A stretch of DNA of 64,000 nucleotides from Shewanella halotolerans (GCF_019457535.1 NZ_CP080417.1:3906001-3970000), one strand, 5' to 3'. Positions 43,875-53,771 are shown, counted from the first letter of the stretch. Notes: a model not told the origin generated them from the letters alone. Program-made: numbers and translations.

Positions 43875-44915
43875 ATGGTACGTTTTCGCCCGCTCGATGC
43901 CTGGAACGATCCCCGTGGTGGCCAGATTGAACGCATCATCATAGACAACGGCACCCTGGCCATCGAGGTGCTCAGCCTCGGCGGCATTATCCGCTCCCTC
44001 TGGGCGCCGGATAACCAGGGCGAGCGTGGCAATATCGTGCTGGGCTGCGACAGCGCCCAGGATTATCTGACCCAAGACGCCCACCTGGGCGCCATCGCCG
44101 GACGCTACGCCAACCGCATCGCCGGTGCCCGCCTGAGCCGGGACGGTCAAGAATTCAGTCTGGATAACAACCATCAGGACAACTGCCTGCACGGTGGCCG
44201 CGAGGGATTCAATCGTAAGCAGTGGCATATCGGCCAACTCAGCGATGGCGTGCGCCTAAGCCTGTTCAGCCCGGATGGCGACATGGGCTTTCCCGGTAAC
44301 GCCAATATCCAGCTCGACTACCGCCTGGTGGGCAATAACCTCTATGTGGAGATCCTCGCCAGCACAGATAAACCCTGCCCCATCAGCCTGACCCAGCACA
44401 GCTACTTCAACCTGGAAGGTGCGAGCGAGCGCAGCAGCCTGGGGCATATTATCCAGAGCGACAGCCAGCATTACCTCACCACCGATGAGCAGGGGATCCC
44501 AACCGATGTGACTCGGGTAGCCGGTACGCCGCTGGATCTCAGCCAGGGACAGTCCCTCGCGAGCCTGAAGACGGCGCTGGAAACCGAGCCGACAAGGGGC
44601 ATAGATCACTGCTACCTGACGCCCAACCATGACGGCAAGGCCCTGAGCCGCTTCGGCACTGTCAGCGCCCCGGCCTCAGGCAGACGCATGACCCTCTACA
44701 CCAATCAGCCAGGTGTGCAGATCTACGGCAGTAACTTCCTCGAGGGCACCCTTGGCAAACAAGGACAAAGACTGGCCTCATATCAGGCGGTATGTGTCGA
44801 ACCTCAGCAACTGCCCGATGCCCCCAATCAGGCACACTTACCGGGCACGCCTTGGCTGATGCCGGGCGAGGTGTATCACCACATGAGTCGCTATCAGTTC
44901 GATCTCATCAAATGA
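43875..44915 (+). CDS. galM: Aldose 1-epimerase (galactose mutarotase)
   Basis: A 346-residue GalM-type epimerase. It has GAIAGRYANRIAGARLSRDGQEF, LHGGREGFNRKQW, SLTQHSYFNLEG (catalytic His) and AVCVEPQQLPDAPNQ (catalytic Glu). It interconverts alpha and beta galactose. AAGGA lies upstream of the ATG. No signal peptide is seen, so it should act in the cytoplasm with galK, 111 nt upstream. Confidence 0.95.
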   Translation: MVRFRPLDAWNDPRGGQIERIIIDNGTLAIEVLSLGGIIRSLWAPDNQGERGNIVLGCDSAQDYLTQDAHLGAIAGRYANRIAGARLSRDGQEFSLDNNHQDNCLHGGREGFNRKQWHIGQLSDGVRLSLFSPDGDMGFPGNANIQLDYRLVGNNLYVEILASTDKPCPISLTQHSYFNLEGASERSSLGHIIQSDSQHYLTTDEQGIPTDVTRVAGTPLDLSQGQSLASLKTALETEPTRGIDHCYLTPNHDGKALSRFGTVSAPASGRRMTLYTNQPGVQIYGSNFLEGTLGKQGQRLASYQAVCVEPQQLPDAPNQAHLPGTPWLMPGEVYHHMSRYQFDLIK

Positions 44916-44953
44916 GATGCTAACGGGAAGAGAGATAAGAGAAGTAAAATGAT

Positions 44954-44993
44954 TTAGGTAGGGGTTCCAGAGGGACCGGAACCTCTTACCTAA
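44954..44993. terminator. Hairpin between galM and the convergent acidic-protein gene
   Basis: TTAGGTAGGGGTTCC pairs with GGAACCTCTTACCTAA (one bulge) around AGAGGGACC. No T-tract on either side, so it may be an mRNA end-stabiliser rather than an intrinsic terminator. Confidence 0.4.
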
Positions 44994-45031
44994 GGATGGC
45001 GGCGAACTAAGCAGGAGTCCTGGCAGGTTGC

Positions 45032-45466
45032 CTAGTTGCGGTCGTCATCGTCAGACCAATCATCATAGCCGTCGTCCAGGCTATCGACTTCGAGTTCGAC
45101 ATCGTCATCGTCGTCATCGCTGGCGCCTTCTTCGGCATCCACCTTCACCTTCTTAGGCGCTGGTGCAGGTTTAGCATGAATCGCCTCAACCCAACCGGCA
45201 TGCTGCTGCATGAAGGCGGCTCGGGTCGCTAACCAGTTCGCGTCATATTCAGCTTTAGCGGCCTTAAGTTCCTCTTCCGTAAGGTCATGCAGGTTCACCT
45301 TAACGATGTCCTCGGCATATTCAATCACGGCATCTCTTACCGTGTTATAGAGATAAACTCGTCCCGCCGTGGCTTCGGGAAACTCTTTGTCGTGAATGAG
45401 GATAGTATTACCTCGAGCCGTACGAAGTTCACCATACCAAACAGGTTCTTTAGACGTGTCATACAT
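45032..45466 (-). CDS. Small protein with highly acidic tail, function unknown
   Basis: A 144-residue protein. I favour the ATG at 45466 (MYDTSKEPVWYGELRTARG); an in-frame start 11 codons upstream lacks a clear ribosome binding site. The first ~100 residues form a compact soluble domain; a Lys/Pro linker then leads to a tail dominated by Asp and Glu (runs of up to six Asp) ending DDDDRN. No signal peptide or membrane helix. I do not recognise the family. Acidic tails of this kind can bind basic proteins or cations, but no role is claimed. Confidence 0.65.
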   Translation of the reverse strand: MYDTSKEPVWYGELRTARGNTILIHDKEFPEATAGRVYLYNTVRDAVIEYAEDIVKVNLHDLTEEELKAAKAEYDANWLATRAAFMQQHAGWVEAIHAKPAPAPKKVKVDAEEGASDDDDDDVELEVDSLDDGYDDWSDDDDRN

Positions 45467-45776
45467 ATATGCTAATACCCTTAAATCAACACATACCAAT
45501 ATAAAATTATAAAGCTGACAACAGTTAGCTTAGTCACTGCCATCGCCACAAACGCCTCTGGACAATAGCCCACACATTTTTAATAAATACCGCCAGAAAT
45601 CAATAGCCAAATGGATCTATTTTATTTAATTGCTATCAAAATGTTCACTCGGTAGATACTAGTAACGAATTTAGCCGATCAAATCAGTTATTCAAGTTTT
45701 TTCTAACCTACTTTATACCAAAGTTAACAGACCGCTCAGCCCCCATGAGCGCGCGGCTTGTCACACCAGTTGACGG
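45467..45776. other. AT-rich intergenic region, nothing identified
   Basis: About 310 bp without a supportable gene, RNA or terminator. Presumably it holds the promoter of the acidic-protein gene, which reads away from it. Confidence 0.3.
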
Positions 45777-46790
45777 CTAGTCTTTCGCTACCTTGAGCAC
45801 CAGCTTTCCTCTGTGTTGCCCCGACTCCATCAGGGCGTGGGCCTTGGCCGCATCACCCAGCGCAAACTCGGCGAACAGGTGAGGCACCAGGCTGCTGCCC
45901 TCCTGGGTGTCGAACTTAGGCCACACCTGCTGACGCAGGCCATCGGCGATCGCCTGCTTGGCCGCCACCGATTGCGGCCTCAGGGTCGCCCCTGTCCAGC
46001 AGATACGCTTAGCCATCAAGAGCGCCACATCCACCTCGGCACGCCTGCCCCGTTGCAGGGCTATGGTGACCAGGCGGCCCTCGATCGCCAGCGCCTTGAG
46101 GTTGAGGTCGATAAGGTCACCCGAGGCCATATCCAGTACCAGGTCCACCCCTTGAGGCGCCACCGCCTTTATCTGAGCCAGCAGATCCTCGTCGTGGTAG
46201 TTAAAGCCGTGGTCGGCCCCCAGGGCGAGGCAGTAGTCAATCTTCTCCTGACTGCCGCAGGTGACCAGCACCTTAACAGCGAATTGTTTCGCTAAGGTTA
46301 CCGCCGCCGAGCCGATACCGCCCGAGCCGCCATGAATAAGCACTGTCTCACCTGCCTTAAGGCCGCCGCGCATGAACATGTGTCCCCACACGGTGAAGAA
46401 GGTCTCGGGCAGCGCCGCCGCCTGGGCCATGGTCACTCCTGTGGGAATAGGCAGGCAGTGCACGCCCCAGGTCGCCACATACTCGCCATAGCCACCGCCG
46501 GGTACCAGGGCGCACACCCTGTCCCCCAACTGCCAGCCGGTCACCTGCTCGCCCTTGGCCACCACTGTGCCAGACACCTCCAACCCCAAGATCTCGCTAG
46601 CACCGGTTGGCGGTGGATAGAGGCCGCGGCGCTGGGCGACATCCGGGCCATTCACCCCGGCATATTCCACCTTGATCAGCAGCTGATCCGGCGCTATGGC
46701 AGGCAAGGGACTCTGCGCCAGCTCCAGCACCTCGGGCCCACCTGGGGCGTTGAATTGTACATGGGTATAGTGTGTGGAAAGCATTGACAT
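45777..46790 (-). CDS. NAD(P)H:quinone oxidoreductase, zinc-type dehydrogenase superfamily
   Basis: A 337-residue MDR-superfamily enzyme from ATG 46790 (TTAGGAG 5 nt upstream). It has VEYAGVNGPDVAQRRGLYPPP, ILGLEVSGTVVAKG, VCALVPGGGYGEYV and ETVLIHGGSGGIGSAAVTLAKQF (NADPH site). It lacks the Cys residues of zinc-binding alcohol dehydrogenases at the usual sites, as expected for quinone oxidoreductases (QOR/PIG3 type). It probably reduces quinones or enones with NADPH. A single gene, divergent from cheX. Confidence 0.88.
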   Translation of the reverse strand: MSMLSTHYTHVQFNAPGGPEVLELAQSPLPAIAPDQLLIKVEYAGVNGPDVAQRRGLYPPPTGASEILGLEVSGTVVAKGEQVTGWQLGDRVCALVPGGGYGEYVATWGVHCLPIPTGVTMAQAAALPETFFTVWGHMFMRGGLKAGETVLIHGGSGGIGSAAVTLAKQFAVKVLVTCGSQEKIDYCLALGADHGFNYHDEDLLAQIKAVAPQGVDLVLDMASGDLIDLNLKALAIEGRLVTIALQRGRRAEVDVALLMAKRICWTGATLRPQSVAAKQAIADGLRQQVWPKFDTQEGSSLVPHLFAEFALGDAAKAHALMESGQHRGKLVLKVAKD

Positions 46791-47072
46791 GGCGGCTCCT
46801 AACATTAGCGGGCGTTAATGCTGTCGAGGCTAGCGCGAAATGGATGAATTGAGCAAGCCTTAGCCGCCATCCTTATACGCCTTGGGCGGCTAAAACAAAC
46901 AACAGCTCACAAATATCTTTATCATTAGTAAGTTAGATATAAAAGATTTGTCGCCGTGCCAGAGCTTTATGTTATGGTGTTAAAGTGCCAGCAGGCTTTA
47001 AGTCCATTTATCACCTAAGCTTAAAGTCCGATATGCTGCAATCTGTTATCACCAGAAGGGGCTGCACCTGCG

Positions 47073-47537
47073 ATGAATGTAGACTTTATCAATCCTTTTC
47101 TCGATTCCCTGCTCAATGTGCTCAAGACCATGGCCAACATGGAGCTCAAACCCGGCAAACCTAACCTGAAGAAAGATAACCTGGCCAAGGGCGATGTGTC
47201 AGGCCTGATCGGCATGGTCGGCCCTCAGACCAAGGGCTCGCTATCCATCACCTTCGAAGAAACCTTGATCTTAGAGATCATGAATAAGATGTTGGGAGAG
47301 AAGCCGGAGAGCATAGACGAAGAGGTGACGGATCTGGTGGGTGAGCTGACCAACATGGTGACCGGCGGCGCCAAGAATCTCCTAAGCGATAAAGGCTACG
47401 AGTTCGATATGGCGACCCCCATAGTGGTATCGGGTAAGAACCACACCATAGCCCACAAGTCGGACGGGCAGAAGATCATCATGCCCTTTAGCAGCATCTA
47501 CGGCACCGCCTACATAGAGATCTGCTTCGAGGGCTAA
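47073..47537 (+). CDS. cheX: Chemotaxis phosphatase CheX-like protein
   Basis: A 154-residue protein of the CheX/CheC-like family: MNVDFINPFLDSLLNVLKTMA, VGPQTKGSLSITFEE, EEVTDLVGELTNMVTGGAKNLL (the ExxxN-type active-site helix) and TPIVVSGKNH. The family dephosphorylates CheY-P. It stands alone, away from a chemotaxis cluster, as in several gammaproteobacteria. Confidence 0.88.
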   Translation: MNVDFINPFLDSLLNVLKTMANMELKPGKPNLKKDNLAKGDVSGLIGMVGPQTKGSLSITFEETLILEIMNKMLGEKPESIDEEVTDLVGELTNMVTGGAKNLLSDKGYEFDMATPIVVSGKNHTIAHKSDGQKIIMPFSSIYGTAYIEICFEG

Positions 47538-47563
47538 CCAGCCCAGCAATACTCAAGTAATGA

Positions 47564-48853
47564 CTAGAAAGGCTGGTTCACCATGACCCAGAACTGGCTT
47601 TCCTCCTCGCCGATGGCAAGATCCGTACGTACCACCACGCCTTCCACCTCGAAGCGGATACCGGCGCCGAAACTGGTTTTCATCTGGCTGTGCAGGCTAT
47701 CTAAGGCAAACTCGTCACTCACCTTGCCCGCCTCGACAAATGCCGTCCACTGCCACCAGGGAATATCGAACCAGCGAAACACGGGCAGGCTCTGCAATGG
47801 CTGCCACTTGGGCTCTAGCCGATATTCGGCCGCATAGAGCAAGGCGCTGCGGCCGGTGAACTGATCGCCGCTGTAACCACGCAGGCGCTTAAAGCCCCCC
47901 AGGCCCACCCCGGCAAATCCAGGCGGACGCCCGTTGGTCTGACTGTTTGGGTCAAAGTCGTTCCAGGTAGGGGTGTCGGCGAGATAAAAGTTAAAGGCCA
48001 ATACTCGGCTGTCGAACCAGCCAGATTGCCCTAGGGACAGATAGAGGCTCTGCTCAAACTCCCAGGTGGTCCAGCTCTGACGCTGGCTACTGCCCCAGTC
48101 GCGGGTCAGGGTCAGGCTGGTGCGCCCGCCCTGCTTACTGTTCTCGCGATCGTCGCGGTTGTCCCAGGCAAGCTCAAGCTCAAGCCCCCGCGCCGATTGT
48201 GGCAGCGACTCATATCCCTCTAGGCGTTGCTCGGTATAAAAAGGGGTCAGTTCTATGCTGCTCACCCCTGAGGTGAGCGGGTTCCATTCCTGGTTGCCTA
48301 ATGGTGCGCTGCGCAAACTGGCGGCCGCGCCCTTGGCGCCTCGTCCCCAGGGCAGCACATATTTAAGGTGCAACCTGGCAAAGGACTCATCCCCCAGAGT
48401 CACCACCCGCTCAGGCGCATCGGCGGCGCGTCCCACCTCCTGTCCGGGGATGTAGAAGATCCCTTCTGTGTAGCGGGCGCGGTAATACTCACCGGAAAAC
48501 AGCCAGCTATCGACACCCGGCAGCTGATAGTCGTTGGCGCCAAGATAGGTGACCCAGGAGTCGTTGGCGGTGCCCAGCCCCAAGGCAAACAGGGAGGCCT
48601 GACGCTGACCGGCATGCTTGACCACGCCAGCGGCGCCTACAGAGGTACTCAGGCTCTCGGTAGCGAAGATGAAGGGCACGGCCACATACTCGGCCTCGGT
48701 GCCATCGTCGCTGCTCACCTGAACCTGAGGTGCCAGGTCATCGCTGGCCAGTGCCTGCTGACTCCCTAAGGCGAGCAAGCCTGTAAATAACAGACGGCTA
48801 GCCCGAGAAGCTAGCCGCATGAGAAATAATTTCGCCATGAACAACTTAGTCAT
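47564..48853 (-). CDS. Outer-membrane beta-barrel protein, BamA/D15-like surface antigen
   Basis: A 429-residue protein (from ATG 48853; an ATG at 48838 is an alternative). Signal peptide ends GSQQALASDD. The rest resembles the 16-stranded barrel of the BamA/Omp85 superfamily without POTRA domains: GFAGVGLGGFKRLRGYSGDQFTGRSALLYAAEYR is the conserved barrel motif, and the C-terminus is FWVMVNQPF with terminal Phe. It may be a stand-alone transporter or lipid-handling barrel. It begins just after alr on the same strand (overlap of upstream in-frame codons with alr), so the two may be co-transcribed. Confidence 0.8.
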   Translation of the reverse strand: MTKLFMAKLFLMRLASRASRLLFTGLLALGSQQALASDDLAPQVQVSSDDGTEAEYVAVPFIFATESLSTSVGAAGVVKHAGQRQASLFALGLGTANDSWVTYLGANDYQLPGVDSWLFSGEYYRARYTEGIFYIPGQEVGRAADAPERVVTLGDESFARLHLKYVLPWGRGAKGAAASLRSAPLGNQEWNPLTSGVSSIELTPFYTEQRLEGYESLPQSARGLELELAWDNRDDRENSKQGGRTSLTLTRDWGSSQRQSWTTWEFEQSLYLSLGQSGWFDSRVLAFNFYLADTPTWNDFDPNSQTNGRPPGFAGVGLGGFKRLRGYSGDQFTGRSALLYAAEYRLEPKWQPLQSLPVFRWFDIPWWQWTAFVEAGKVSDEFALDSLHSQMKTSFGAGIRFEVEGVVVRTDLAIGEEESQFWVMVNQPF

Positions 48854-48857
48854 CTGA

Positions 48858-49934
48858 TCATTCGAGGCAGACGGCGACACGGGGAGTCAGCTTAGTCACC
48901 AGCTCATAGGCGATAGTGCCGATATGCTCGGCCACCTCTTCGACCGGCAGCGCCTTGCCCCAGAGCACGGCGGTATCGCCCACCTTGTCTGTGGCATCCA
49001 GGCCGAGATCCACCGTCAGCATATCCATGGAGACACGTCCCACCACGGGCACCAGGCGGCCATTGACCCAGACAGGTGTACCTTCTGGGGCGTTACGGGG
49101 ATAACCATCGCCATAACCTATGGCCACCACGCCTAGCTTGGTGTCTTGCTTGGCGCACCAGTAGCTGCCATAGCCGACGGGGTCGCCGGCCTTATGATCC
49201 CGCACCGCAATCAGCTGAGACACCAGCTCCATGGCGGGCTCCAGGCCATGATTGCGACCGAGATCGCCGACCACAGGCGAAACGCCATAAAGCGCGATCC
49301 CCGGGCGGATCCAGTCTGCCTGAGTCGCCTGCCAGTAGAGGGTCGCGGCCGAGTTGGCCAGGGTGCGATCGCCAGGAAGGTCTGCCGTCATCAGCTCGAA
49401 GCGGCGCGCCTGCTCGGCAGTCGCGGGATTATCCGGCTCGTCGGCGCAGGCAAAATGTGTCATCAGATTGATGGGCTTGGCCACGTTGGGACAGGCCTGC
49501 AGACGCTGATAGATAGCCTCAAACTGATCCAGATTAAAGCCCAGACGATGCATGCCGGTATCTATCTTCATCCACACGGTCACCGGCTTGGCCAGGTTGG
49601 CGGCCTCCAGCATCTCGAGCTGCGACTCGTGGTGCACCACGGTATCGATATCATGCTCGACCAGGGTCGCCACGTCGCTTGGGCGAAAGAAGCCTTCCAG
49701 CAGAAGCAGCTTGGCGCTCACACCACCGGCCCTGAGCTCCAGTGCCTCTTCGAGGCGCGCCAGGCCGAAGCCGTCGGCGCTGGCCAGGCAGTGGGCCACA
49801 TTTAATAAGCCATGACCATAGCCGTTGGCCTTCACCACGGCCATCACCTTACTCTGGGGTGCCAGCTGGCGTAATCGCTTTAGGTTAGCTTTCAGCGCAT
49901 CGCCGCTGATCTCTGCTCGGGGAAAGGATTTCAA
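48858..49934 (-). CDS. alr: Alanine racemase
   Basis: A 358-residue PLP enzyme. It has MAVVKANGYGHGLLNVA (PLP Lys in KANGYGHG), TVWMKIDTGMHRLGF, IRPGIALYGVSP and VGRVSMDMLTVDLG (catalytic Tyr region nearby in VGYGSYW). It makes D-alanine for peptidoglycan. It follows dnaB on the same strand after 109 nt, the dnaB-alr order known from E. coli and relatives. Confidence 0.96.
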   Translation of the reverse strand: MKSFPRAEISGDALKANLKRLRQLAPQSKVMAVVKANGYGHGLLNVAHCLASADGFGLARLEEALELRAGGVSAKLLLLEGFFRPSDVATLVEHDIDTVVHHESQLEMLEAANLAKPVTVWMKIDTGMHRLGFNLDQFEAIYQRLQACPNVAKPINLMTHFACADEPDNPATAEQARRFELMTADLPGDRTLANSAATLYWQATQADWIRPGIALYGVSPVVGDLGRNHGLEPAMELVSQLIAVRDHKAGDPVGYGSYWCAKQDTKLGVVAIGYGDGYPRNAPEGTPVWVNGRLVPVVGRVSMDMLTVDLGLDATDKVGDTAVLWGKALPVEEVAEHIGTIAYELVTKLTPRVAVCLE

Positions 49935-50043
49935 ACAATAACCTTAATGTTAATGGCGTCGAGACTCGATGAGGGTAACGCAAAATAGCGACCCATAGGG
50001 CTAATTAAATCAAGTTTAATCTCACCCTATGAGCTTAGTCGGA

Positions 50044-51450
50044 TTAATCTTCTTCGAACTGCGGACCGGCGTAGTTATCGAAACGGGAGAACTGGCCCTG
50101 GAAGGTCAAACGTACCCGGCCGATGGGGCCGTTACGCTGCTTACCTATGATGATCTCCGCGGTGCCCTTATCTTCGGAGTCGTCGTTATACACCTCATCA
50201 CGATAAATAAACATGATCAAATCCGCATCCTGCTCAATAGAACCAGATTCACGCAAGTCGGAGTTTACCGGGCGCTTGTCGGCACGTTGCTCTAGGGAGC
50301 GGTTGAGCTGCGACAGGGCGATCACCGGGATCTCGAGTTCTTTCGCCAACGCCTTGAGCGAGCGGGAGATCTCGGCGATCTCCAGCGTACGGTTGTCGGA
50401 CAGAGCGGGCACCTGCATCAGCTGAAGGTAATCGATCATGATCATCGACAGGCCGCCATATTCGCGGGCGATACGTCTGGCGCGGCTGCGCACCTCGGTC
50501 GGCGTCAGGCCCGAGCCATCGTCGATATACATCTTGCCCTGCTCCAGCATGATCCCCATGGTGGAGGAGACGCGCGCCCAATCGTCATCGTCGAGCTGAC
50601 CCGTACGTATCTTGGTCTGATCCACCCGGCCCAGAGAGGCCAACATACGCATCATGATCTGCTCCGAGGGCATCTCCAAGCTGAAGATGAGCACTGGCTT
50701 GTCTTCGTGCAGCGCCGCCTGTTCACACAGGTTCATGGCGAAGGTGGTCTTACCCATAGAGGGACGCGCCGCGACGATGATCAAATCGCCCGACTGGAAA
50801 CCCGCCGTCATGCGGTCGAGATCGTTGAAGCCGCTGGACACCCCGGTCACACCGTTGTGAGGGTTGTTATACAGTTCCTCGATCTTATCGACCGTCTTCT
50901 CGAGGATGGTCTTGATCCCCTCTGGGCCCTCGTTGGCGTTGGCGCGCTGCTCGGCGATCTTAAATACCTTGCTCTCGGCCAGATCCAGAAGCTCGCTGGA
51001 GTTACGCCCCTCGGGGTTAAATCCGGCGTCGGCGATCTCGTTGGCCACCTTGATCATCTCGCGCACCACGGCGCGTTCACGCACGATGGCGGCGTAGGAG
51101 AGAATGTTACCCGCGCTCGGGGTGTTCTTGGCGATCTCGCCCAAATAGGCGAAACCACCGGCATCTTCCAGGTTGTCTTCCAGCTCCAACTGTTCGGAGA
51201 CGGTGATCAGATCGATCGGCTGACCCGCGGCCACCAGGGCCTCCATGGCGGTAAAGATCATCTTGTGGGAGCGGGAGTAGAAGTCATCCTTCACCACGGC
51301 CTCGGCCACCTTATCCCAGGCATCTGAATCCAACATCAAGCCACCGAGCACAGACTGCTCGGCCTCAATCGAATGGGGCGGCATCTTCAATGCGTCGATC
51401 TGTATATCTCTAGGCTTTTTCTTAGCCTGAAATCCACCTTGCTGTGACAT
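50044..51450 (-). CDS. dnaB: Replicative DNA helicase
   Basis: A 468-residue helicase (E. coli 471) from ATG 51450, which has GGAGAG just upstream; upstream in-frame codons are not conserved in the family. PHSIEAEQSVLGGLMLD is the N-terminal domain signature; LIIVAARPSMGKTTFAMNL holds Walker A; MIDYLQLM is Walker B; RESGSIEQDADLIMFIYRDE is late. It unwinds DNA ahead of the replication fork. It is divergent from the S46 peptidase gene, 116 nt away. Confidence 0.97.
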   Translation of the reverse strand: MSQQGGFQAKKKPRDIQIDALKMPPHSIEAEQSVLGGLMLDSDAWDKVAEAVVKDDFYSRSHKMIFTAMEALVAAGQPIDLITVSEQLELEDNLEDAGGFAYLGEIAKNTPSAGNILSYAAIVRERAVVREMIKVANEIADAGFNPEGRNSSELLDLAESKVFKIAEQRANANEGPEGIKTILEKTVDKIEELYNNPHNGVTGVSSGFNDLDRMTAGFQSGDLIIVAARPSMGKTTFAMNLCEQAALHEDKPVLIFSLEMPSEQIMMRMLASLGRVDQTKIRTGQLDDDDWARVSSTMGIMLEQGKMYIDDGSGLTPTEVRSRARRIAREYGGLSMIMIDYLQLMQVPALSDNRTLEIAEISRSLKALAKELEIPVIALSQLNRSLEQRADKRPVNSDLRESGSIEQDADLIMFIYRDEVYNDDSEDKGTAEIIIGKQRNGPIGRVRLTFQGQFSRFDNYAGPQFEED

Positions 51451-51566
51451 TAACTCTCCAAATTTCCAACGATTAGGCAAAATATGATATAAAACCCGGG
51501 TCAAGCAGAAACAGGCCTCTTACCTGTTCGTCCTACAAACTTACACATAATAATTAAGGAATAAAC

Positions 51567-53771
51567 ATGCGCAAAGCATTGGTTGCAGCCTTAATGCTGT
51601 CATCTGGCGTAGTGATTGCCGATGAAGGGCAATGGCAACCGTATCAAATGCCTTCGATCGCCGACAAGCTGAGCGAACGCGGTATCCAAATTCCAGCAAA
51701 ACAACTCGCCGATCTGACCCAATATCCTATGAATGCAGTTGTCGGACTGGGGTATTGTACCGCCAGTTTCGTGTCCCCCCAAGGGTTAGTTGTGACGAAT
51801 CACCACTGCGCCTACCGCGCGATTCAATACAACAGCAAGAAAGAGCACAACTACATCGCCGATGGCTTCCTGGCGCGCAAACAAGCGGACGAACCTTCTG
51901 CCGGCCCTAACGAACGTCTCTACATCACAGAGGCGGTCACCAACGTAAGCGAGCAGGTCACCAAAAACCTCAGCGACGATCCGCTGAAACGCTACGAAGA
52001 GATCCAGGCCAACCGTAAGGCACTGATCAAAGAGTGTGAGAGCGACGACAACTATCGCTGCTCGGTGCGCAGCTTCCACAACGGTCTGGAATACTACCTG
52101 ATCAAGCAGCTGATCATTCGCGACGTGCGCTTGGTGTACGCGCCACCTAAGAGCGTCGGCTCATTCGGCGGCGATATCGACAACTACGAATATCCACGCC
52201 ACTCCGGCGACTTCACCTTCCTGCGCGCCTATGTAGGCAAGGACGGCAAGCCGGCGGCCTACTCGCCTGACAACGTACCCTTCAAGCCTAAGAGCTACCT
52301 GAAGATCAACGCCGATGGCGTCAAGGCGGGCGACGGTGTGTTCGTGGCCGGTTACCCGGGCTCGACCAGCCGCTACCGCCTCACCAGCGAGCTGAAGTTT
52401 GCCAGCGACTGGCTCTACCCTACCCTGGCCAAGCGTTATCAGCAGCGCATCGACACCATAGAAGCCATGGGCGCTCAGGACGCAGGCGTTAAGATCAAGT
52501 ACGCCGGCACCCTGGCCTCTATGGCCAACCGCATGAAGAAATATAACGGTCTGCTCGACGGCTTCAAGGCCACCGACATCGCCGGCATCAAGCAGGGTCG
52601 TGAAGACGACTTCCGCAAGTGGCTCACCACAGACGCCCAGTACCAGAGCTATCAGGCCAAGTTTGATCAGCTAGAGACTCTGCTAGTTGAGCAGCGCCAG
52701 GCGCAGCAGACCCGCTACTTCTTCGAGAACGCCCAATCGAGCGATCTGCTCTCTGCGGCCAACCGCCTCTACCGTCTGGCCAAAGAGAAGACCAAGCCAG
52801 ATGCCGAGCGTGAAGAGGGCTACCAAGAGCGCGACATGAAGATGTTCAAGGCGCGCCTCAAGCGTATCGACTCAAGCTTCGCCATCAGTGTCGACAAGAC
52901 ACTCTGGCTACAGGATCTCGACGCCTATCTTGCACAGGACAACCGCGTACCTGAGCTCGATGCCATGCTAAAATCGGACGATACTGAGGTGAGCCTGAGC
53001 GACAAGCTGGATGGCCTCTACTCGCTAACCGGCCTCACCAACCAGGATGAGCGTCTGGCCTGGATGGACGCCGATGTGAAGGCGTTTGAAACTAGCGCCG
53101 ATCCTTTCATCCGCATCGCCGTGGCCCTGTACGACACCAACCTGGCTCAGGAGCAAGCCAAGAAGACCCTGGCCGGTAAGCTGTCTAAGGCACGTCCTGG
53201 CTACATGGAAGCGGTTATCGCCTATTACAAGGCCAACAACTGGCCCGTCTACCCAGATGCCAACGGCACCCTGCGTATCACCTACGGCATGGTGGATGGT
53301 TACCAGTCGAAAGATGCCCTCTACAAGCAGCCCTTCACCCGCCTGGAAGGTATAGTCGCCAAGCACACGGGCGTTGAGCCGTTCGATGCACCTCAAAAGG
53401 TGCTGGATGCCATCAAGGCCAAGCGCTATGGCAGCCACAAGGTCGAGTCTGTCTATCAAGACCCAGCTTCTTGGTTATGCCGCCTCTTCTCTTGCCTGGA
53501 TAAGCCGGAAAGCTTCGGCTCTGTGCCGGTGAACTTCCTCTCCAGCGTCGACACTACAGGCGGCAACTCTGGCTCGCCCGTGTTTAACGGCAAGGGCGAA
53601 CTGGTGGGGCTAAACTTCGACTCCACCTATGAGGCGATCACCAAGGACTGGTTCTTCAACCCGACCATCACCCGCGCCGTGCACGTGGATTTCCGCTACA
53701 TTCTGTGGATGATGGATGAGGTGGATCACGCCGACAACCTGATGGGCGAGCTGGACCTAGTCAGAAACTAG
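51567..53771 (+). CDS. S46-family dipeptidyl-peptidase (DPP7/DPP11 type)
   Basis: A 734-residue exported serine peptidase. The signal peptide is MRKALVAALM to GVVIADE. GLVVTNHHCAYRAI holds the catalytic His (79/80), FGGDIDNYEYPRHSGDFTFLRAY is the conserved S46 block, and Ser668 lies in TTGGNSGSPVFN. It releases dipeptides from peptide N-termini in the periplasm. In DPP11 an Arg just after FD sets acidic specificity, while DPP7 has Gly; here the residue is Ser686 (NFDST). The preference is thus not predicted with confidence. A terminator follows. Confidence 0.92.
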   Translation: MRKALVAALMLSSGVVIADEGQWQPYQMPSIADKLSERGIQIPAKQLADLTQYPMNAVVGLGYCTASFVSPQGLVVTNHHCAYRAIQYNSKKEHNYIADGFLARKQADEPSAGPNERLYITEAVTNVSEQVTKNLSDDPLKRYEEIQANRKALIKECESDDNYRCSVRSFHNGLEYYLIKQLIIRDVRLVYAPPKSVGSFGGDIDNYEYPRHSGDFTFLRAYVGKDGKPAAYSPDNVPFKPKSYLKINADGVKAGDGVFVAGYPGSTSRYRLTSELKFASDWLYPTLAKRYQQRIDTIEAMGAQDAGVKIKYAGTLASMANRMKKYNGLLDGFKATDIAGIKQGREDDFRKWLTTDAQYQSYQAKFDQLETLLVEQRQAQQTRYFFENAQSSDLLSAANRLYRLAKEKTKPDAEREEGYQERDMKMFKARLKRIDSSFAISVDKTLWLQDLDAYLAQDNRVPELDAMLKSDDTEVSLSDKLDGLYSLTGLTNQDERLAWMDADVKAFETSADPFIRIAVALYDTNLAQEQAKKTLAGKLSKARPGYMEAVIAYYKANNWPVYPDANGTLRITYGMVDGYQSKDALYKQPFTRLEGIVAKHTGVEPFDAPQKVLDAIKAKRYGSHKVESVYQDPASWLCRLFSCLDKPESFGSVPVNFLSSVDTTGGNSGSPVFNGKGELVGLNFDSTYEAITKDWFFNPTITRAVHVDFRYILWMMDEVDHADNLMGELDLVRN

